Shown piece by piece: positions 11,338 to 24,555 of a DNA stretch of 64,000 bases (position 1 is the stretch's first letter; each line of letters starts with the position of its first letter). The notes below the pieces were generated by a model that had not been told where the DNA came from, did no database searches, and was given only the letters and a program-made list of their open reading frames with translations. This stretch comes from Gyromitra esculenta (Eukaryota > Ascomycota > Pezizomycetes > Pezizales > Discinaceae), in the NCBI GenBank assembly GCA_038503075.1, contig JBCAML010000022.1:124001-188000 (forward strand), read 5' to 3'. A program made the translations under genes and the position numbers.

Positions 11338-13838
11338 AGTAGCCGTGTTCAGAAGTGATTCTCAAGGGGGGGTGGGCGGCCAAGTGCGGGAAATGGAGAA
11401 GGTGGTGGTGTTGATCTGCTGTAGGCAATCCAAGATGGTGGTGGTGAGTATGTAGTGGTGGGAAGAGGAGAACGGATGAGGTAGGTGAAGTGCGTCGAGG
11501 AGATATGTAGCAGCGCAAGAACGAATGAGAGGCTGCAGAAAAGGCAGAGGCGCGCCAAAGACTATTGCATTCAAGATACGATATAGGTGGAGGTGTATGG
11601 TATAGCGTATTTGGGGGGGTGTACAGGCGAGAGATTCCAGTCCCAGAGGTTGGGAGTTCAATCCAGGCAGATCGCGTCTGTATTTCTTTCCAATTTTCGG
11701 GGGGTGGAGATTAGGCGGGCACTCTCTTTCTCTGTGTGCGTCTCTATCTCTGCTCTGTCCTCCCTCCCTCTGCCCTGCTCTCGGGCTCGGTGGCCGGGCA
11801 AATTGCACCACCAGACGGGTAGGCAATTCTTGAGAGATCCGACTCGATAGACTTGCGTGCTGCGAGTGGTGTATTTTTTTTTCTTTTTCTTTCTTTCAGA
11901 GACCGTGGGGTGATGGGGGCTGGCGAAGGTGGTGAGCAAGGGATGGATGGATGAAGAGTGGATGAGAGTGGATGCGGCATCGACATCGCCGGATGGGATG
12001 CTCAGATGCGTCCTGGATCCAATTACAGCTCAACGTTCTTCTTGACAGCTTGCCAATAGAGGTTCCATAGGACCATTCCCGTCCAATGGCATCCATCTGC
12101 CCGAAGCCTTTTTCCACGCTGTACTTCACTCCCATACCAGCCAATTCCCTCTCCCGCAGCTAAGCCTTACGCATAACTCATCGCGATGGACAGGGCAGCA
12201 TGTAGGGTCAGGGGTTATGCTCTTCTCTTCTCTTGCTCGTGTGCCTTCATGATACTCTACTCTACTCTCTACTGTATGTATACTCTTTGGGGGCCAGTCC
12301 TATTCCCCACCCGTCTGCTCTCAGCTAGAGTATGTAGATAGTCCAACGTCCCCCCCGCCCACCCGCTTCCGCGGTACCAGACCTTCGGGGTCCCGAGAGA
12401 GGGAGGTTGGTTGGAACGAGTGGAGCCTCACGGCCGATCCTCGCGTAAAAATCAGTTGGGTGAGGAAAACCGACCCCGCACTCAACTTGAGCCTTCTTTC
12501 AACATCCCATCATCGGAGATGCACGACAACATGTATGTGCCACACACCATCTCCCTCTCCCTCACACACCCTCCTCTCCCCTTTTTATTTTTATTTTTAA
12601 AATACATCATGTGACGGGAGAGGGCTTGACGGAGATCGTTTCTGTCGTTTCTCGGGATTCGCGAGGCGTGGTTTAATGTTTCTCCTCGAGTGTGACGAGA
12701 AAAAAAAAATCTACCGTTGGCACTCCAGGTGGTGGTAAAAAAATAAATATAAAAAGGAAATACAAGAACGGTAAAGTAGAGTGTTAGAGTGCTCTACTCT
12801 GGTATGTAACGCCGATGTGATTTCCCCGGATGCGAGTGCGGGGCTTAGTCCATTTACCAATTGGGTACGTTTTTTTTAGTTTTTTTTTCTTCTATGAGCG
12901 ATAATTTTTACCCACCATCGTCCCTGCTATGCCCCTCCAACAACCTTTTTGTTGAGAGATGGATTCGCTCCGATGGGGTGATTGTCACTCTCTTTTTCGA
13001 TAAGAAGGATTCTCGGCTACTACTGGTCGGAGGAGGTAGCGGATTTGGATTGTATCCTGGTAGGACGACACTCAGTGGATCTGGCTTTTTTTTCTCTCTC
13101 TTCTATCGAGCTATCAGGCCGGTATCGCTGGTGTCCGTATCTGGAGTTTGAGTTCCAACTAATGGCATCCTGGCAGTTTTTAACTAAACCTACATGTAGG
13201 CCTGCCTCCAAGTAGAAACATACCAGCATATATATAAAATAGGTGCGTAAGCATTCAGTACCACCTCTCACATATCAATTCACAACTCGGTCTCCCCATG
13301 CAAGAGTAAGACTGCATCGTATTGGAGTTTCGAGAAACTTTACAGATGGTTACAGCGTTTGGCTTATGATTGAGACGCCGTTCCATCTTTCCATAACGTT
13401 GTAATCGTATGGAGGCCTCGGAATTCCCATACAGTGCTGGTCTAGGGTGCTGTTTGCATGGAGTGGGTAGGTTGGGTTGCCTGTTTTTAGGGCGGTGATT
13501 TGGTAGTTTTTATGTGATTGGTGTTCTGACTAGCAGTAGACAAGCGTATATCTGGCAAACTAGATTATGCAAAGGAACCCACGATATCTACAGTTACATA
13601 TATAGACCAACCTCTATCAACACCCGCTGCAATCCATACAGAACCAATCTAAGAGCATTAATCAGAAACCAAATTGTCACAATTCAAGATAGTCATGCTA
13701 GAGTCAATACCAGCAATACAAAACAACTCCAATAAGATTAATCAGAAACACAATAGTACAAATCAGAAACCGAATAATCGTAACCACCCCATAAACCCAA
13801 TCGCACACCGTGCATCATAACTTAAGTGTTGGATGTAC
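11338..13838. other. intergenic region, low-complexity tracts
   Basis: Contains pyrimidine and purine tracts, poly-T runs and many short overlapping ORFs with no consistent coding character. A tRNA-like B-box (GAGTTCAATCC) near 11657 has no matching acceptor stem or A-box. No gene supported. Confidence 0.5.
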
Positions 13839-14339
13839 CTAATGAATAAACAAATAATAGCAAAATAACCAATCAAACACATTCGTCGTATATGTAGCCT
13901 CAGAGCGCACTGGCTCCCCAATTACAGGTGCGCGATAACTCGCGCCATTCTGCCTGACGTCGTCGCTCCGATTACCATAATCGCACGCCAAACCTCCATC
14001 ACTTTCAGTAACACAGCTGGAGCCACCCGGACAACAGGTACCATCTGAACACTCCGTATCTCCAAGTACACAAAGTCCAACCCCAGAACATGTTTCACCG
14101 ATGGGGCAGCAACCGGTACGGTTTCCGAAGACACCGCAGTAGGTTGTGGGATCACCTAGACATATTAGTCATCAACAGGATAATAGTGATAGTGGGGGCA
14201 GTAATGATAGTAGGAGAAACTAACAGCATCCGTCGAAAGTACATTTCACCTGCCCGACAGATTCACAATCCCAGTCTTGCACTGGGGGTTTCGCAGCTAC
14301 CAGAGATGCGAAGAGCAGCAGTGCGAGTGAGAACCACAT
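13839..14339 (-). CDS. small secreted cysteine-rich protein
   Basis: Model: exon 1 14339-14225 and exon 2 14155-13839, giving 143 aa. The intron has donor GTTAGT and acceptor TCTAG, in phase 1, and the joined codon supplies one Cys of the pattern. The start MWFSLALLLFASLVAA is a clear signal peptide. The mature part carries paired cysteines typical of fungal Cys-rich secreted proteins (FDGCCDPTTYCG, GCCPIGETCSG, CSDGTCCPGGSSC). The C-terminus (FDWLFCYYLFIH) is hydrophobic and could be a weak membrane or GPI-type tail. Another short secreted Cys-rich gene lies about 2.8 kb away on the same strand. Function unknown; effector-like or cell-wall roles are speculation. Confidence 0.7.
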
Positions 14340-17101
14340 TATGTTTCTGATTTTTTTTGGATGTGGATGGTGTAGTTATAGAGTGAGGGTTAGAAAGTAA
14401 TGGGGCGGTTTGTTGTTGGACCTTTTTAGCAGCTGCACGTGGCGTGGCAGGATTGATCCAATTGTAATAACTAGACCAGTTTGCACCCCCCGGCAAGCGC
14501 CAATTAGAAGCTGAGGATTCTGTGTGGGCTGGCTGTAACGGAAGTTGAGGTTCAGATATGGTAGAGTCGAAGAATGACTATTATTATCTATTTATTTATT
14601 AGGCACATTCAACCCGAAGGTTAGCGTTATGGTGCAATTGAAGAGTGACACTAAAGGGAGATTGGCAACCAGCCATATATTTTACTCAACAAACCCGACG
14701 GAGGTTATCACGACAGAATCAGACATAGATTACAGATACTGTATCAATCTTCTCATTAGGGAACTCTTTGTTGAACTGGAAGCGTGTACTGCGGGTACGG
14801 GGGGAAAGCGATTCCAAGTAGCGGTGAACCAAGACTCGACGGCCTCTTCCATCTACGTGCATGCAAATAAATACCTTGGCGCACTGCCACGCATTTGGAA
14901 TCACTTCCCCCCCGTAACCCGTAGTACAATATCATATGCATTCCGATTGGCATAGGTGCAATTAGCTCTATTTAAAAAGTTACTACCTGCCTAGATCTTA
15001 TCTGATCTTACCTTATAGATCTATCATGCAGTACGAAACAAAACAAAACAAAAACGTGATTCTCAACATCTACAAAAAAACCAGAACCAAGAATTAACCG
15101 CGCCAAGCCAAAACATAAATTATTTTTTTCTGCAGGTCTGTGTTTTTTTTTTTTTTGTTGGCCGGTTAGGATGAGAACACGTGGTGCATGCTGCAGGAAC
15201 CAACGTTTTTTTCCCGGTGAATTTTAAAGTTTTGTTTTGTTTTGTGTGGTTTTGTTTGGATGCGTGTAGTCATCGTGCGTCGAGTGTGTGTGTGTGGGCT
15301 TATGGATCATCGGGTGTCAATGATTTTGCGGAAGCTCGAGTGACGAGTTGTGCAGATTTGGCGGGAGGGTCTTGCTTTTGGACTGGAGTGGGGTTGGGTT
15401 TTATGTGTGTATGTAGGCTTGGTAGCTATAATGGCGATGTGTTCTTGTGGGGTGGGATCAGTGATTTTATAACTTCACTACTAGGTTGGGTGTTGTCGTT
15501 TTGTTCTCTGGATCTTCGGGGTGTTAGGCCTTTTCGAGAATCCAAAGAGGTATAAGATTGTAGTTCGGATGGCTATTAACGAAAAGTATTACCTAAGAGA
15601 GTAGTGTAGAAATTATAAAACATTCCATAGGTCTATTTCGAAACTCTATTATGTAACTGGCATCCAACAGATCAGGATTCCGGCTTGGAAGAGTCATTCG
15701 TGATGAGGAAACGTGTAGAAATGTACTAATCACCTACCCTGGCTACTTCAAGGGCTTTCGATTAGAGAAGTATGCCGCTTTACTAGTTTCTCGTCCCCTA
15801 TCTGCTGTAAATTACACGTACTTATATTTGTCAATCATGCTGTCACTACTGTTTGCAGTTTTCAAGCGCTGATATATGCTTGCTCGGGATCATAAACTTT
15901 TGTTGAAATTGATCTTAATACAATGAAATAGTATCGAGCATCTAGGTTCCGGAAACTTGTCAGGTGGCTTGAATTATCTTGTTTCATAGTAAAATTCCGT
16001 TCTCTATCATCTTAACCTCAGGTTCTTCATATCGTGGTATATACACATGGGCTGGTTCTGGTAGGTAGATTAATTACAAGAGACTCATGCTGTTTCAAGA
16101 AATTCTGACATTGGAGGGCGGTTACATATACTTGTCGGATCTGGTATGGCTATCAGGAGATGTAGAGTAGACCGTTATCGCGCTGGTATCCGCAAGTTGC
16201 CTATTGCTACGTAATTTAAAATTTTGAGCATCTTGCAATTCAAAGATTTGATTCCGGAGACAAGCGTGCTGAGACTATTCACGAGGTCGGCCGAGTGATT
16301 GATAGTGATGTTGTACTGCTATTAGTGAAAGGTATAGAGCGTCCATACTTAATAACATCTAGACTGTGTGCACAACAGTAAGGTAACGTGCTACGATGTT
16401 GGAAATTAAACGCTGGAGAAGATCGTCTTGTTGATAAATGGGTTTATCACCTTTCCTCCCGGCCCCGAAACAGATATACATGTACCGCCCATTATTGGGC
16501 TCAAAGCACGCGTACGGCTGAGAGCACGTCACACCCGAGTGATCCGTTGTGAATTCGATATATTCCTAACTAATCTAGACGACAGATTTTGTGAGGCATA
16601 TCCCCAAACCCAATCGAATCGATCATCCACGGGAGAAATGCGCCATGATTATAATTCTCTGAACTCGCTCGCTAGGTATAAATGTATCGTACTCTGAAGT
16701 TCGGGTTATGTAGCCGTAGTCGTTCCGAAACTACAAAAGAGAGTTAAGCAGGGGGTCGTAAACATGAATTTCGCTAATAAATAAAACATATACCATCTCC
16801 TAAAAAAACGACTACAAAAAACACCATGCCGTCGCTCGTAATAAGAGCGCACAAATACAGTTTTTAACAATACTTGTAACTCTTCAGCTTCGTAACAAGA
16901 GGATATCGGCGATCTACCTGAAACAAACAAAACAAACAAAAACAGCCAACACCCTAACGTCCATATGTCACATAAACAACCGAAATACCATTTACATTCC
17001 ATCTTATTCATCTTTATCACTGTTGTAATAGTCATTATCATCATCTCTTCCACTCAAATACCCCACCAGCCACTACCAAGACTCCCGTCTTCTACTGCCG
17101 C
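14340..17101. other. intergenic region between Cys-rich genes
   Basis: Mostly AT-rich with poly-T/poly-A tracts near 15060-15160 and a T/G-rich stretch with one long but compositionally biased ORF at 15181-15555. I see no domain or splice-consistent gene. Confidence 0.5.
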
Positions 17102-17467
17102 CTAAAAACTCAAAATTTTCCAAGCTCCCCAAACCAAGCCCAGCATCCACCACCACCTCGGATCGACTTCCCATCGAATCCCCGGGCTTCCGGGCGCCGG
17201 GATCTGAAACTGGGTCAAATTCTGCGGAATAACGTGTCCATAGCACTCCGTCTGAAACTCGCAACACGCAATGGTGCCAAAACTGTCAAAGCTACAGACG
17301 GATTGCGCAGGGCAGCAGACTTCCGGGTGATTGACAGTCTCACAGGAATAGTAGCCAGTTCGACAAACGGAGTCGGCGAGTACTGATGTCGCGGATACGA
17401 TGGACTGGAATAGGAGCGATAGAAATAGCAGTTTGAGAGGGAGGCCGAGGAGTATTCGCCGGAACAT
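17102..17467 (-). CDS. small secreted cysteine-rich protein
   Basis: A 121-aa single-exon ORF from ATG at 17467. Residues 1-25 (RRILLGLPLKLLFLSLLFQS) form a signal peptide or anchor. The mature region has a compact Cys pattern (SVCRTGYYSCETVNHPEVCC, then QSVCSFDSFGTIACCEFQTEC), probably three to five disulfides. The C-terminal segment WWWMLGLVWGAWKILSF is hydrophobic, so the protein may be GPI-anchored or membrane-tethered, though no clear omega site is visible. This type of protein is common in ascomycetes. It shares Cys-rich design, but no clear sequence identity, with the gene at 13839. Confidence 0.75.
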   Translation of the reverse strand: MFRRILLGLPLKLLFLSLLFQSIVSATSVLADSVCRTGYYSCETVNHPEVCCPAQSVCSFDSFGTIACCEFQTECYGHVIPQNLTQFQIPAPGSPGIRWEVDPRWWWMLGLVWGAWKILSF

Positions 17468-20400
17468 ATCGTGATAATCTCAGATTGAAAGTGAACTGGT
17501 TTTCTGGCTTTTGTGGTAACTGCTGATGAAGAACCGCGGGCTGAAGTGGGAGATTTATCAAAACAAGGTAGAAGGTACGGCGCTTATACTTGTTGATATA
17601 TGTCTCGGCGGCTTTGTTGTCACCTCCAGTAGCGCGGGTTTCACTGGAAAGATGTTGAGTTGAATTCAACGAAAATGAGCTGGCTGTTTAAGGATAGCTT
17701 TCCAAAATCCTATGCTCTCCAGAAGCATTCGATTTCGCAGTCTCGATCTGCTTCGCTAGAAGAGTGCATCGGGCTATATGTGGCCAACCGAATTCAGCTG
17801 GGGGGAGGTTGGGCCTCTCTCGTTGCCTGGCAACGGCTTCCGAGTCGGCATTGATCGTGTTCGATCAACCAACGGCTATTCATTGGTGATTGAGACTCCT
17901 TGGAAGCAGGGTTAACATTGGGTTTATAAGCGAGTGTTTTAGCGAACCCAGGAAATTTTAGGCGATAGCTTGATGGGTTTTCCAATCCTAGGTTCGGATA
18001 TCTGTGATCTCGTATCCACGTTTATCTGTACGTGAAAGGCTGGACGAAGTGGTTTATATGTGGCGAGAACTGAACCTATTGCTGACCATACAAGCCAGGG
18101 CTAGGTTAATGGTGCACGGACCCTCTTTGGGCGACCTCAACCTTTCCTTAACAATTGCAACACATCACGGCTAGGCACGTACGGATCTACGAACGGGCTT
18201 CTCGTTTTAGGAAGCGTGTTAAGAATCTACTTGGATAAAGCACCTTATCTCTTTACTAGTAAACGAATTTCTAAGCATCACTAGGTCAAATTTATAGGTA
18301 TATGTTTACATTGTTGATCAGCCATGCTCGACATTAAACACGCCTCAACTTAAAGCACACGGTCTCTGAGTAATACATTAGACAACAAGGTGAAATTTTT
18401 TCTTCATGCCGAAGATAGGATAGGCTTGCATAGTCTGGTACCAACGCAAACTAATTAGAACTATTATAGCCCTTTTCGATAAAACTCGTATTATGTGGAT
18501 GTACGTGCTTACTAGCTACAGTACACCTCTTAAGCCCAATTAGTTAATCTAATGTTGAACCGAAGTTACTTTTCCTAATAAACGCCATAAAACTATGGCT
18601 TTTGCCACTAACCTACAGGCTTGAGTTTCTCTCTCATTCAAGATCTGTGCTGGGGCTTACTATTTTGGTCGACTAGGTTGGATTCCTGGGGAATCACCTA
18701 TAAGCAAGGAGGGATTAAACTTGAAAACAGATAGCACTCTTGGCGTTCTAGTTTGTTTATAGCCCTTTATATACTCAGAGTAGGGTGTGGGGAAGTTTCT
18801 CATTCTATATATGGGATGGATAAGAACAATGTGCCCACAGCTGTGTTATCTTCGTACTCTTAACCCCAGCGCTAGGTTTCTGGCTGTAGTTTCCTTGACA
18901 CCTAATAAGATGCTATTGAGGTTGAACGTGGATAAGACATATATTGCGTGTAGTAAAAGTTGCGCCCAAAAGCGACTGAGCGTTCAACTAAGTTCCAGAA
19001 TAACAAATGCATTGTTTGATGTTTGGGGAAGATAAATCCTTACGCCAAGAGGACTCCTACCTTTACACGTAGACGCGGGATCGTTCATTCAACCCATCAA
19101 GCTGTATGTATGCATATACCACAGAAGCTCAAATGATCATGAGCTTGTCAACCTACATATCCGTTCTAGCTGTCACTAGAGAGTTAAATACATGTGTGAA
19201 AATATTATATAAAGCATGTGGTGGTCTATCGCTTGTTTAAGGTACTGGGTACTCTGCGGTTAGGTTTTTAACTAGGAAAGTTACATCTAGGTGTGGCTAC
19301 TAGTCGTTCAGTTCGGGTCGGAATAGACTAGACTGGAACAGGCGGGGCGGATGGCTTGCCAAGCTTCCATTATTACAAAAAATTTGTCACTAGTACCGCT
19401 TGGATATATTAGAATAGGGTGGTACAACGGCCTAGCAACCATCAACTTATCTAACTGACTACCGGATAGCTACAACTGATGAGGAGAATATGTATTAGAG
19501 ATAGACAGCCTCACAAATAATTCGTTCAGACAACTAGCACGAAGCCTACTAGTATCCGAAATTGAAGGTTTCAACATCAGGGTTTTGATTATAACGTAGT
19601 TGTACTAGCCAGAACGCGCTCCAATAAGACAAATAGAGGTGACTTGTAGTAGGTATAACTATAAAGAACTTGATAATATAGATGAAGGTCTTAATCGATT
19701 CGTTCGTCATGTCTATCAAGTTATTTAATCTAGTCTAGAAGGCGGACTTGCTTTTCCTAAAATTTGAGCTAAAAACACATTAATCCATTATAGCAGCTTT
19801 AGTTCAATAGAGATCGTGGACCCCTCGTTTCTTTGCTGCCAATGTATCTGGCCCCCTACTCTATTCTCCAAAAAATTTGGAGTTTGTTAGCTAGGAGTGC
19901 TATATTTTTGGTAAACTCGGCAGTTTTCTCGTACGACTAATGACGTCAATCCATCATGTTGTATTTAGGAGTACGAAGATCCTTCTATGGCGAGTTTAGC
20001 CGGATGCACGAAATCCCCTGGTAGATTTGTACCACGTGTAACAAAGATCATTAATGGTTTTAGATCTATGCGTTTTGTGGAACTACGTGTGCGCATGATA
20101 TGTAGGCGAGTGAAGAGATCACGGATTCACGGAATTCCTAATAAGTTAAGACGTGCCTAGATAGTTCATCAGTTCTGAGTCGTTTGTTATATTTGCAGAA
20201 TGGGACTCACCTACGTGGGCAAATCTTGAAGATTTTCTCGAATAAATCAGCTTCGTAGTCTGCTTTTCCAGGATTTAGGGCGATCGTTCAAATCAATTCT
20301 TACCGGATTAGGCTTTGAAAAACCTAGTTTGGTGGGAATCTTGTGGCATTCTTCATGCCATCCTTTCTTTCTGTTGAGATTGTGGAGTTGGCGACCGATG

Positions 20401-21974
20401 AGCTGAAGGGTGCACCTGAAATAATATACCCAGGAAACGATCATAAAGATTGGTAGAAATTAAAATGACGAGCTCGACATTGTAGGTAGGCCAATTGCAA
20501 GCGCCAGATTCTACAATTGAAGGTTTCAAGCTATCGTGTGGTACCAACCCCTACCAACGCCATTACCAGGGATAGCCGTTTACGAGGATCTGGAGCTGGA
20601 CATGTCCCAGCATGGACGAGATATGCGTGCGAAGCTGGGAGCGTGCAATATCGTCTCAACATGGATTTCCGTGGGACAGCGACTACAAGGCCCCGAGACA
20701 AAGTTTTGGAACTTTGTCCAATTTCTGTTTAGTAATAAATGAAATCTCTCTAGCGACTACTTAGTTCTTAATTCCCCCTCATTCAAGCCATATAGGGTAC
20801 AAAGCAACCCTCAACTAAATTCGAGAGGCTTCTCAGCGTCAAGCTGAACATGTTCCGCCGGCCAACTGTAAGATATGTGTAAAGGCGTGGTACACTTCAA
20901 CTAGCTCTAGGCTAGGTCGGCATGCCATGCAAAGCATTACCGAATCTGTGACCATGCATTTGTATACAGTACAAAGATAGGATATTTCAACTTACGATCG
21001 AGTATGCAGCTCAGAGGCCTAACCCTCAAAGCTAAAAAGATAAAAGGGCCTTGTGATTTTCATTACCTTTTAAGATCTATGTCTGCTATGAAACAAAGTC
21101 CTTTAGCCTCGATTAGCGCTTTAACAGAACACTTGAAATCGTGTTCTAAGACTACGTTATGATGGACGAAGTGTTGGACGGGCGAATCCTTTTGGATCTC
21201 AACCCACGAACGATGTCACTGTGTTGCTGTTTAGAGAAAACCCTTTAGTTTCTTGCCCTTTAGGAAAGCTACTAGAGACTCACTAATTGATTTGCCTTGG
21301 GCATCGAATCTAGAAGAGAGTTGACAGAGCGTTGAGCGTGAATCGTATAGGAAAACAAAGATGCTTTATCCCTCGCTATGTCCCGCGTTTCACACACTTT
21401 TAGACAGGAAACTACTTGAGGGAGGGTGTCGAATTTAGAGGTAGCTAGTCCATAAAAGGTGGTGCAGAGCCTTCCTCTGGCGACTTCACTACTCTATTGT
21501 CACGGTGTGATACAAACTATTTGACACCCTTTTGAGTTTAGATAGCGTGCCTGAAAACGAACGAAGGGATTGACGTGCGAATGTTCCATATCAGCAACGC
21601 ACTAGAAGCATAGACGTACCTGGACACATATAAACACCCTAGATTTGAGGGGTGCGTCCAGACACTTGCCCATGCTCCCAGGCTCGCCCCGGTTTTTCCT
21701 GAAGTAGTTAGACACATACAAATGTAAAAAGTTTGGGGGGTGACCCTGGCTTTTGCTGGTGTGCCCTCTTCACGTTACTCTCAATTACGACAATAACCTT
21801 CAATAGTATATTGCACTATTGTCTCCAGTAGAATTAATAAAATCTCACATAAAAGAAATGAAATCTGAGCCTATCTTCTTACCGTGTACCTAAAAGATTT
21901 ATATTTCTTATCAGAATATCCACATTTTCGACATCTTTTTTTCCCTTGCATATTGCTATTAAATAACGCAAGAT
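17468..21974. other. gene-poor region
   Basis: No ORF above about 80 codons has coding character. The tetranucleotide CTAG is frequent (23 by eye in 18001-20160, against roughly 8 expected at random). No MITE arms recognised. Confidence 0.5.
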
Positions 21975-22650
21975 ATGCCCGAAACTCGTTGTGCTAGATG
22001 GTCTACTGTTGAAGAGCAAATTTTAATCGAATACATGAATAACACCCCCTCCATGAAATGGTCAGATAGATCAGATGTTGTTGAGGGCAGGACTGTTGGG
22101 GCTTGTAGGTTTCATTGGGAAACAATACTTATGACAAGGGAGCCAACTGAGGAAGAAAACGAAACATTTGCTGCTATATATAAAGGGTACTAGTATCAAT
22201 CTATTTATGACTTATTTTTGGGTTTGTAAATTTGCTAATAATAGGCGCATAAGATCTTCTGATCCATTATGAGTTTGCTTAAATACATGTGGCTGGATTT
22301 GTAGCAAAACACCATGGGCAAACTTGGGTAATGATAGAGATACATTAATTGCAGATGTACAATATTATTGGTATAAAAGGTCAGTAGCAAACTTCTGGGC
22401 CTTGTCTTTTAGCATTGAAATGAAGTGATTTTTAACAAGACATATATAAACCTGAACAAACAGGTCTCGTTCCAGATTATGGCAAGCTATTGCAAAGGAA
22501 ATGAAAATTCCATGGGGAGTAGTGGAAAACATGTTTTTAAAATTGACAGAAAAGGAGCGAGCAGAGGGTGTCAGTGTCCGTGTTAATGTTAACTACCCTG
22601 CTATTTCTATGCCAACAGACGACATAGGTGAAATGCTGTATTTAGTATAA
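21975..22650 (+). CDS. SANT/Myb-like DNA-binding protein
   Basis: Model: exon 1 21975-22186 and exon 2 22476-22650, giving 128 aa. Exon 1 encodes a Myb/SANT-like repeat (RWSTVEEQILIEYM ... GRTVGACRFHWETIL), with the Trp and Arg/His positions expected for this fold. Exon 2 reads LWQAIAKEMKIPWGVVENMF, matching the W-x2-IA-x2-M-x-IPW segment that follows this repeat in many filamentous-fungal Myb-like proteins. The donor is GG|GTACTA and the acceptor TTCCAG. The frame is kept, but the region joined by the intron is shorter than usual, so a further small exon may be missed. Probably a nuclear regulator or a decayed family member. Confidence 0.55.
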
Positions 22651-22822
22651 GACCCAAGCCGGTACTTCTCACCGCAAGGGTAATACCCTAGAAGCCTTAA
22701 CCAGCTGCTATCCGCAACGCAATACTCAAGCGCAAGTCCTACCAACTATCCCTTATGAACTACTTAAAGATAACCGTAGAGTTCAAAGTAGGGGCCTAGC
22801 AAGTTCCGTTGAAGAACGTTTA

Positions 22823-22996
22823 CAGTACAATCGCCCTATAAGAATACTAACTATAAGAATACTCGCCTTATAAGAATGCTGAATCCAGTCCTGACAGGGG
22901 TAAATTTGAGTGTGGCCTGCTTTTCCTATAAGAATAACCCTTTTATAAGAATATGATTTTCGGAACTAACCGTATTCTTATAGGGCGATTGTACTG
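22823..22996. mobile_element. pogo/Fot1-like MITE (family E)
   Basis: A 174-bp element with inverted repeats beginning CAGTACAATCGCCCTATAAG. It is flanked by TA (22821-22822 and 22997-22998). CAGT-type ends next to TA are typical of pogo/Fot1-group Tc1/mariner elements. The motif CTATAAGAATAC is repeated inside the left half. Non-coding. Confidence 0.8.
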
Positions 22997-22998
22997 TA

Positions 22999-23951
22999 AT
23001 AGTAAGAAAAAGTAGCTATCGATATCGCTGAAGGACCTAAGGCCTTGCTAAGCGAGGATGAAAGATATTCACGAGGTACATCAACAAAAACGGTTATGCC
23101 TCCTGGAGATCGGGTGCGCCTTCCCGGGAGACGTTTTCTTCCCTAAGTTCCCTGGGCTGCTTACCTCCTAGATAAGCGGGAGCGCGGACCTCTCCTCGGC
23201 TCCCGGAGAATTTGATAACATCAGCAAGACCTCATTTCCTCCCAGATATTTGTTAGTCACACCAGGGCGGTGTGGACGGATAGTAAGGACGTACGTCCTA
23301 TCAGTAACCTCGAGACCTGATATCATGATCGTGACTCCCTTCGCCGTAGGAGGAGGTAGCGTCGACGCGGGCTTCCATGGGCGTTATGGGCATACCGCCA
23401 AATAGAGCAGCGGAGCGACGTCTAAAGCAGTCAAATAGTGGGGGGGGCGAATAGTATGCCAAAGAGTAGAGCCGATAGTAGAGTATATTCTATAGGTATG
23501 TCGTGGATGGAACGCCATGCTTTTTTGCCTCTCTTCATTAGACTCGCCAACTCCTACAGCTATCGCATCAGAACTACCTCTAAGGCTTCTTCAACAGCGC
23601 AACTTCAAATACCTAAGGCACTAGATTCTAAGTCTCTCATTCTCTTTTGGAATATATGGCAAAATAAACATACTGACTACGACTCTTTTACGAATACATT
23701 TAAATGAGCGTTTCGGAGTGAATCTACATGATCGTTAACCCCGCTGAAGGTAACGGCGTTCTTACCGTCAGCAAGGATAACGAAGCTACTCTTCGCCCCG
23801 CGGCCAACGATAGGACTGTCTGGAAAGTTAAACGTATATGCATCGCAGCCTCCGGACTATAGCTAACTTAACATTTCCTCAATACTGAGTGCATTTGCCC
23901 TCGGTGCTTAGAACACGTTAGCGCTACAGTGTATCCAACTCTTGGGATATA
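22999..23951. other. intergenic region
   Basis: Contains a GC-rich unique stretch (about 23090-23450) and an 89-codon ORF at 23438-23707 without recognisable features. No gene supported. Confidence 0.4.
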
Positions 23952-24394
23952 CTAACAAGGCTCTTGAGACTTAGATTCTGCTAAATTTGTCTCTAGGAGA
24001 AATTTTAGTATACATGGCTAATTAGAGGGGGGGGGAGAATACGATACTTACTATTTTCTTCCTTCAGCCCTGTCCACTGATGTTTTCCCTTAAATACCAG
24101 ATCGAAGGCTTCCTCAATCAGTCGTTCCGTTTCCTCGTCCGAAGGAAGTGATTGATAGTTCTCGCGCACCTCCCTTTTTAAAGCACGTTGGGTTTCGAGA
24201 GGGAGAGAGTGAAACCTTGGCATGCCAAATGAAGTAAGCTCTTTCACCTGGCCGTATAGGGTGGTCTGACGATCCCCATCCCGGGGTTTGTGTACAGTAA
24301 TGTATTTGAACCACCTCTGTATAGTTTTTGCGAGGACATTCGGGGCCCCAATCTTAGCCTGCAGTTCTACCCAAGTCTTTGCAACGGGAGGCAT
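23952..24394 (-). CDS. unknown two-exon protein
   Basis: Model: exon 1 24394-24052 and exon 2 23992-23952, giving 127 aa. The donor AATA|GTAAGT and acceptor CTCCTAG|AG keep the frame in phase 1 and replace an intronic read-through tail. The protein is hydrophilic and charged with several helical segments (KTWVELQAKIG, AKTIQRWFKYITVHK, LPLETQRALKREVRENYQSL). I do not recognise the family. It lies between two MITEs (22823 and 24556), so it might be a fragment of a larger mobile or domesticated gene; no transposase motif is visible. Confidence 0.5.
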
Positions 24395-24555
24395 TCTGAG
24401 GGTAAAGTTGGCGAAATTTGGGGAAGGGGGTGGTAATTAGGGAAGGCGGGGTTTGCTTACCCGTCCTGCTGCCCTGTCAAACTCTATATGCACGTTACCC
24501 GGCGCTAAAATTATGATGAAGGTGGGCCACACCCCTGCCTCAAAGAACTTCGCTA

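Noticed and set aside
11630..11680. tRNA-like B-box (GAGTTCAATCC)
   Set aside because: No A-box, acceptor stem or cloverleaf could be formed around it.
15181..15555. 124-codon plus ORF rich in Phe/Cys/Trp/Val
   Set aside because: Reflects T/G-rich DNA; no signal peptide, domain or splice context.
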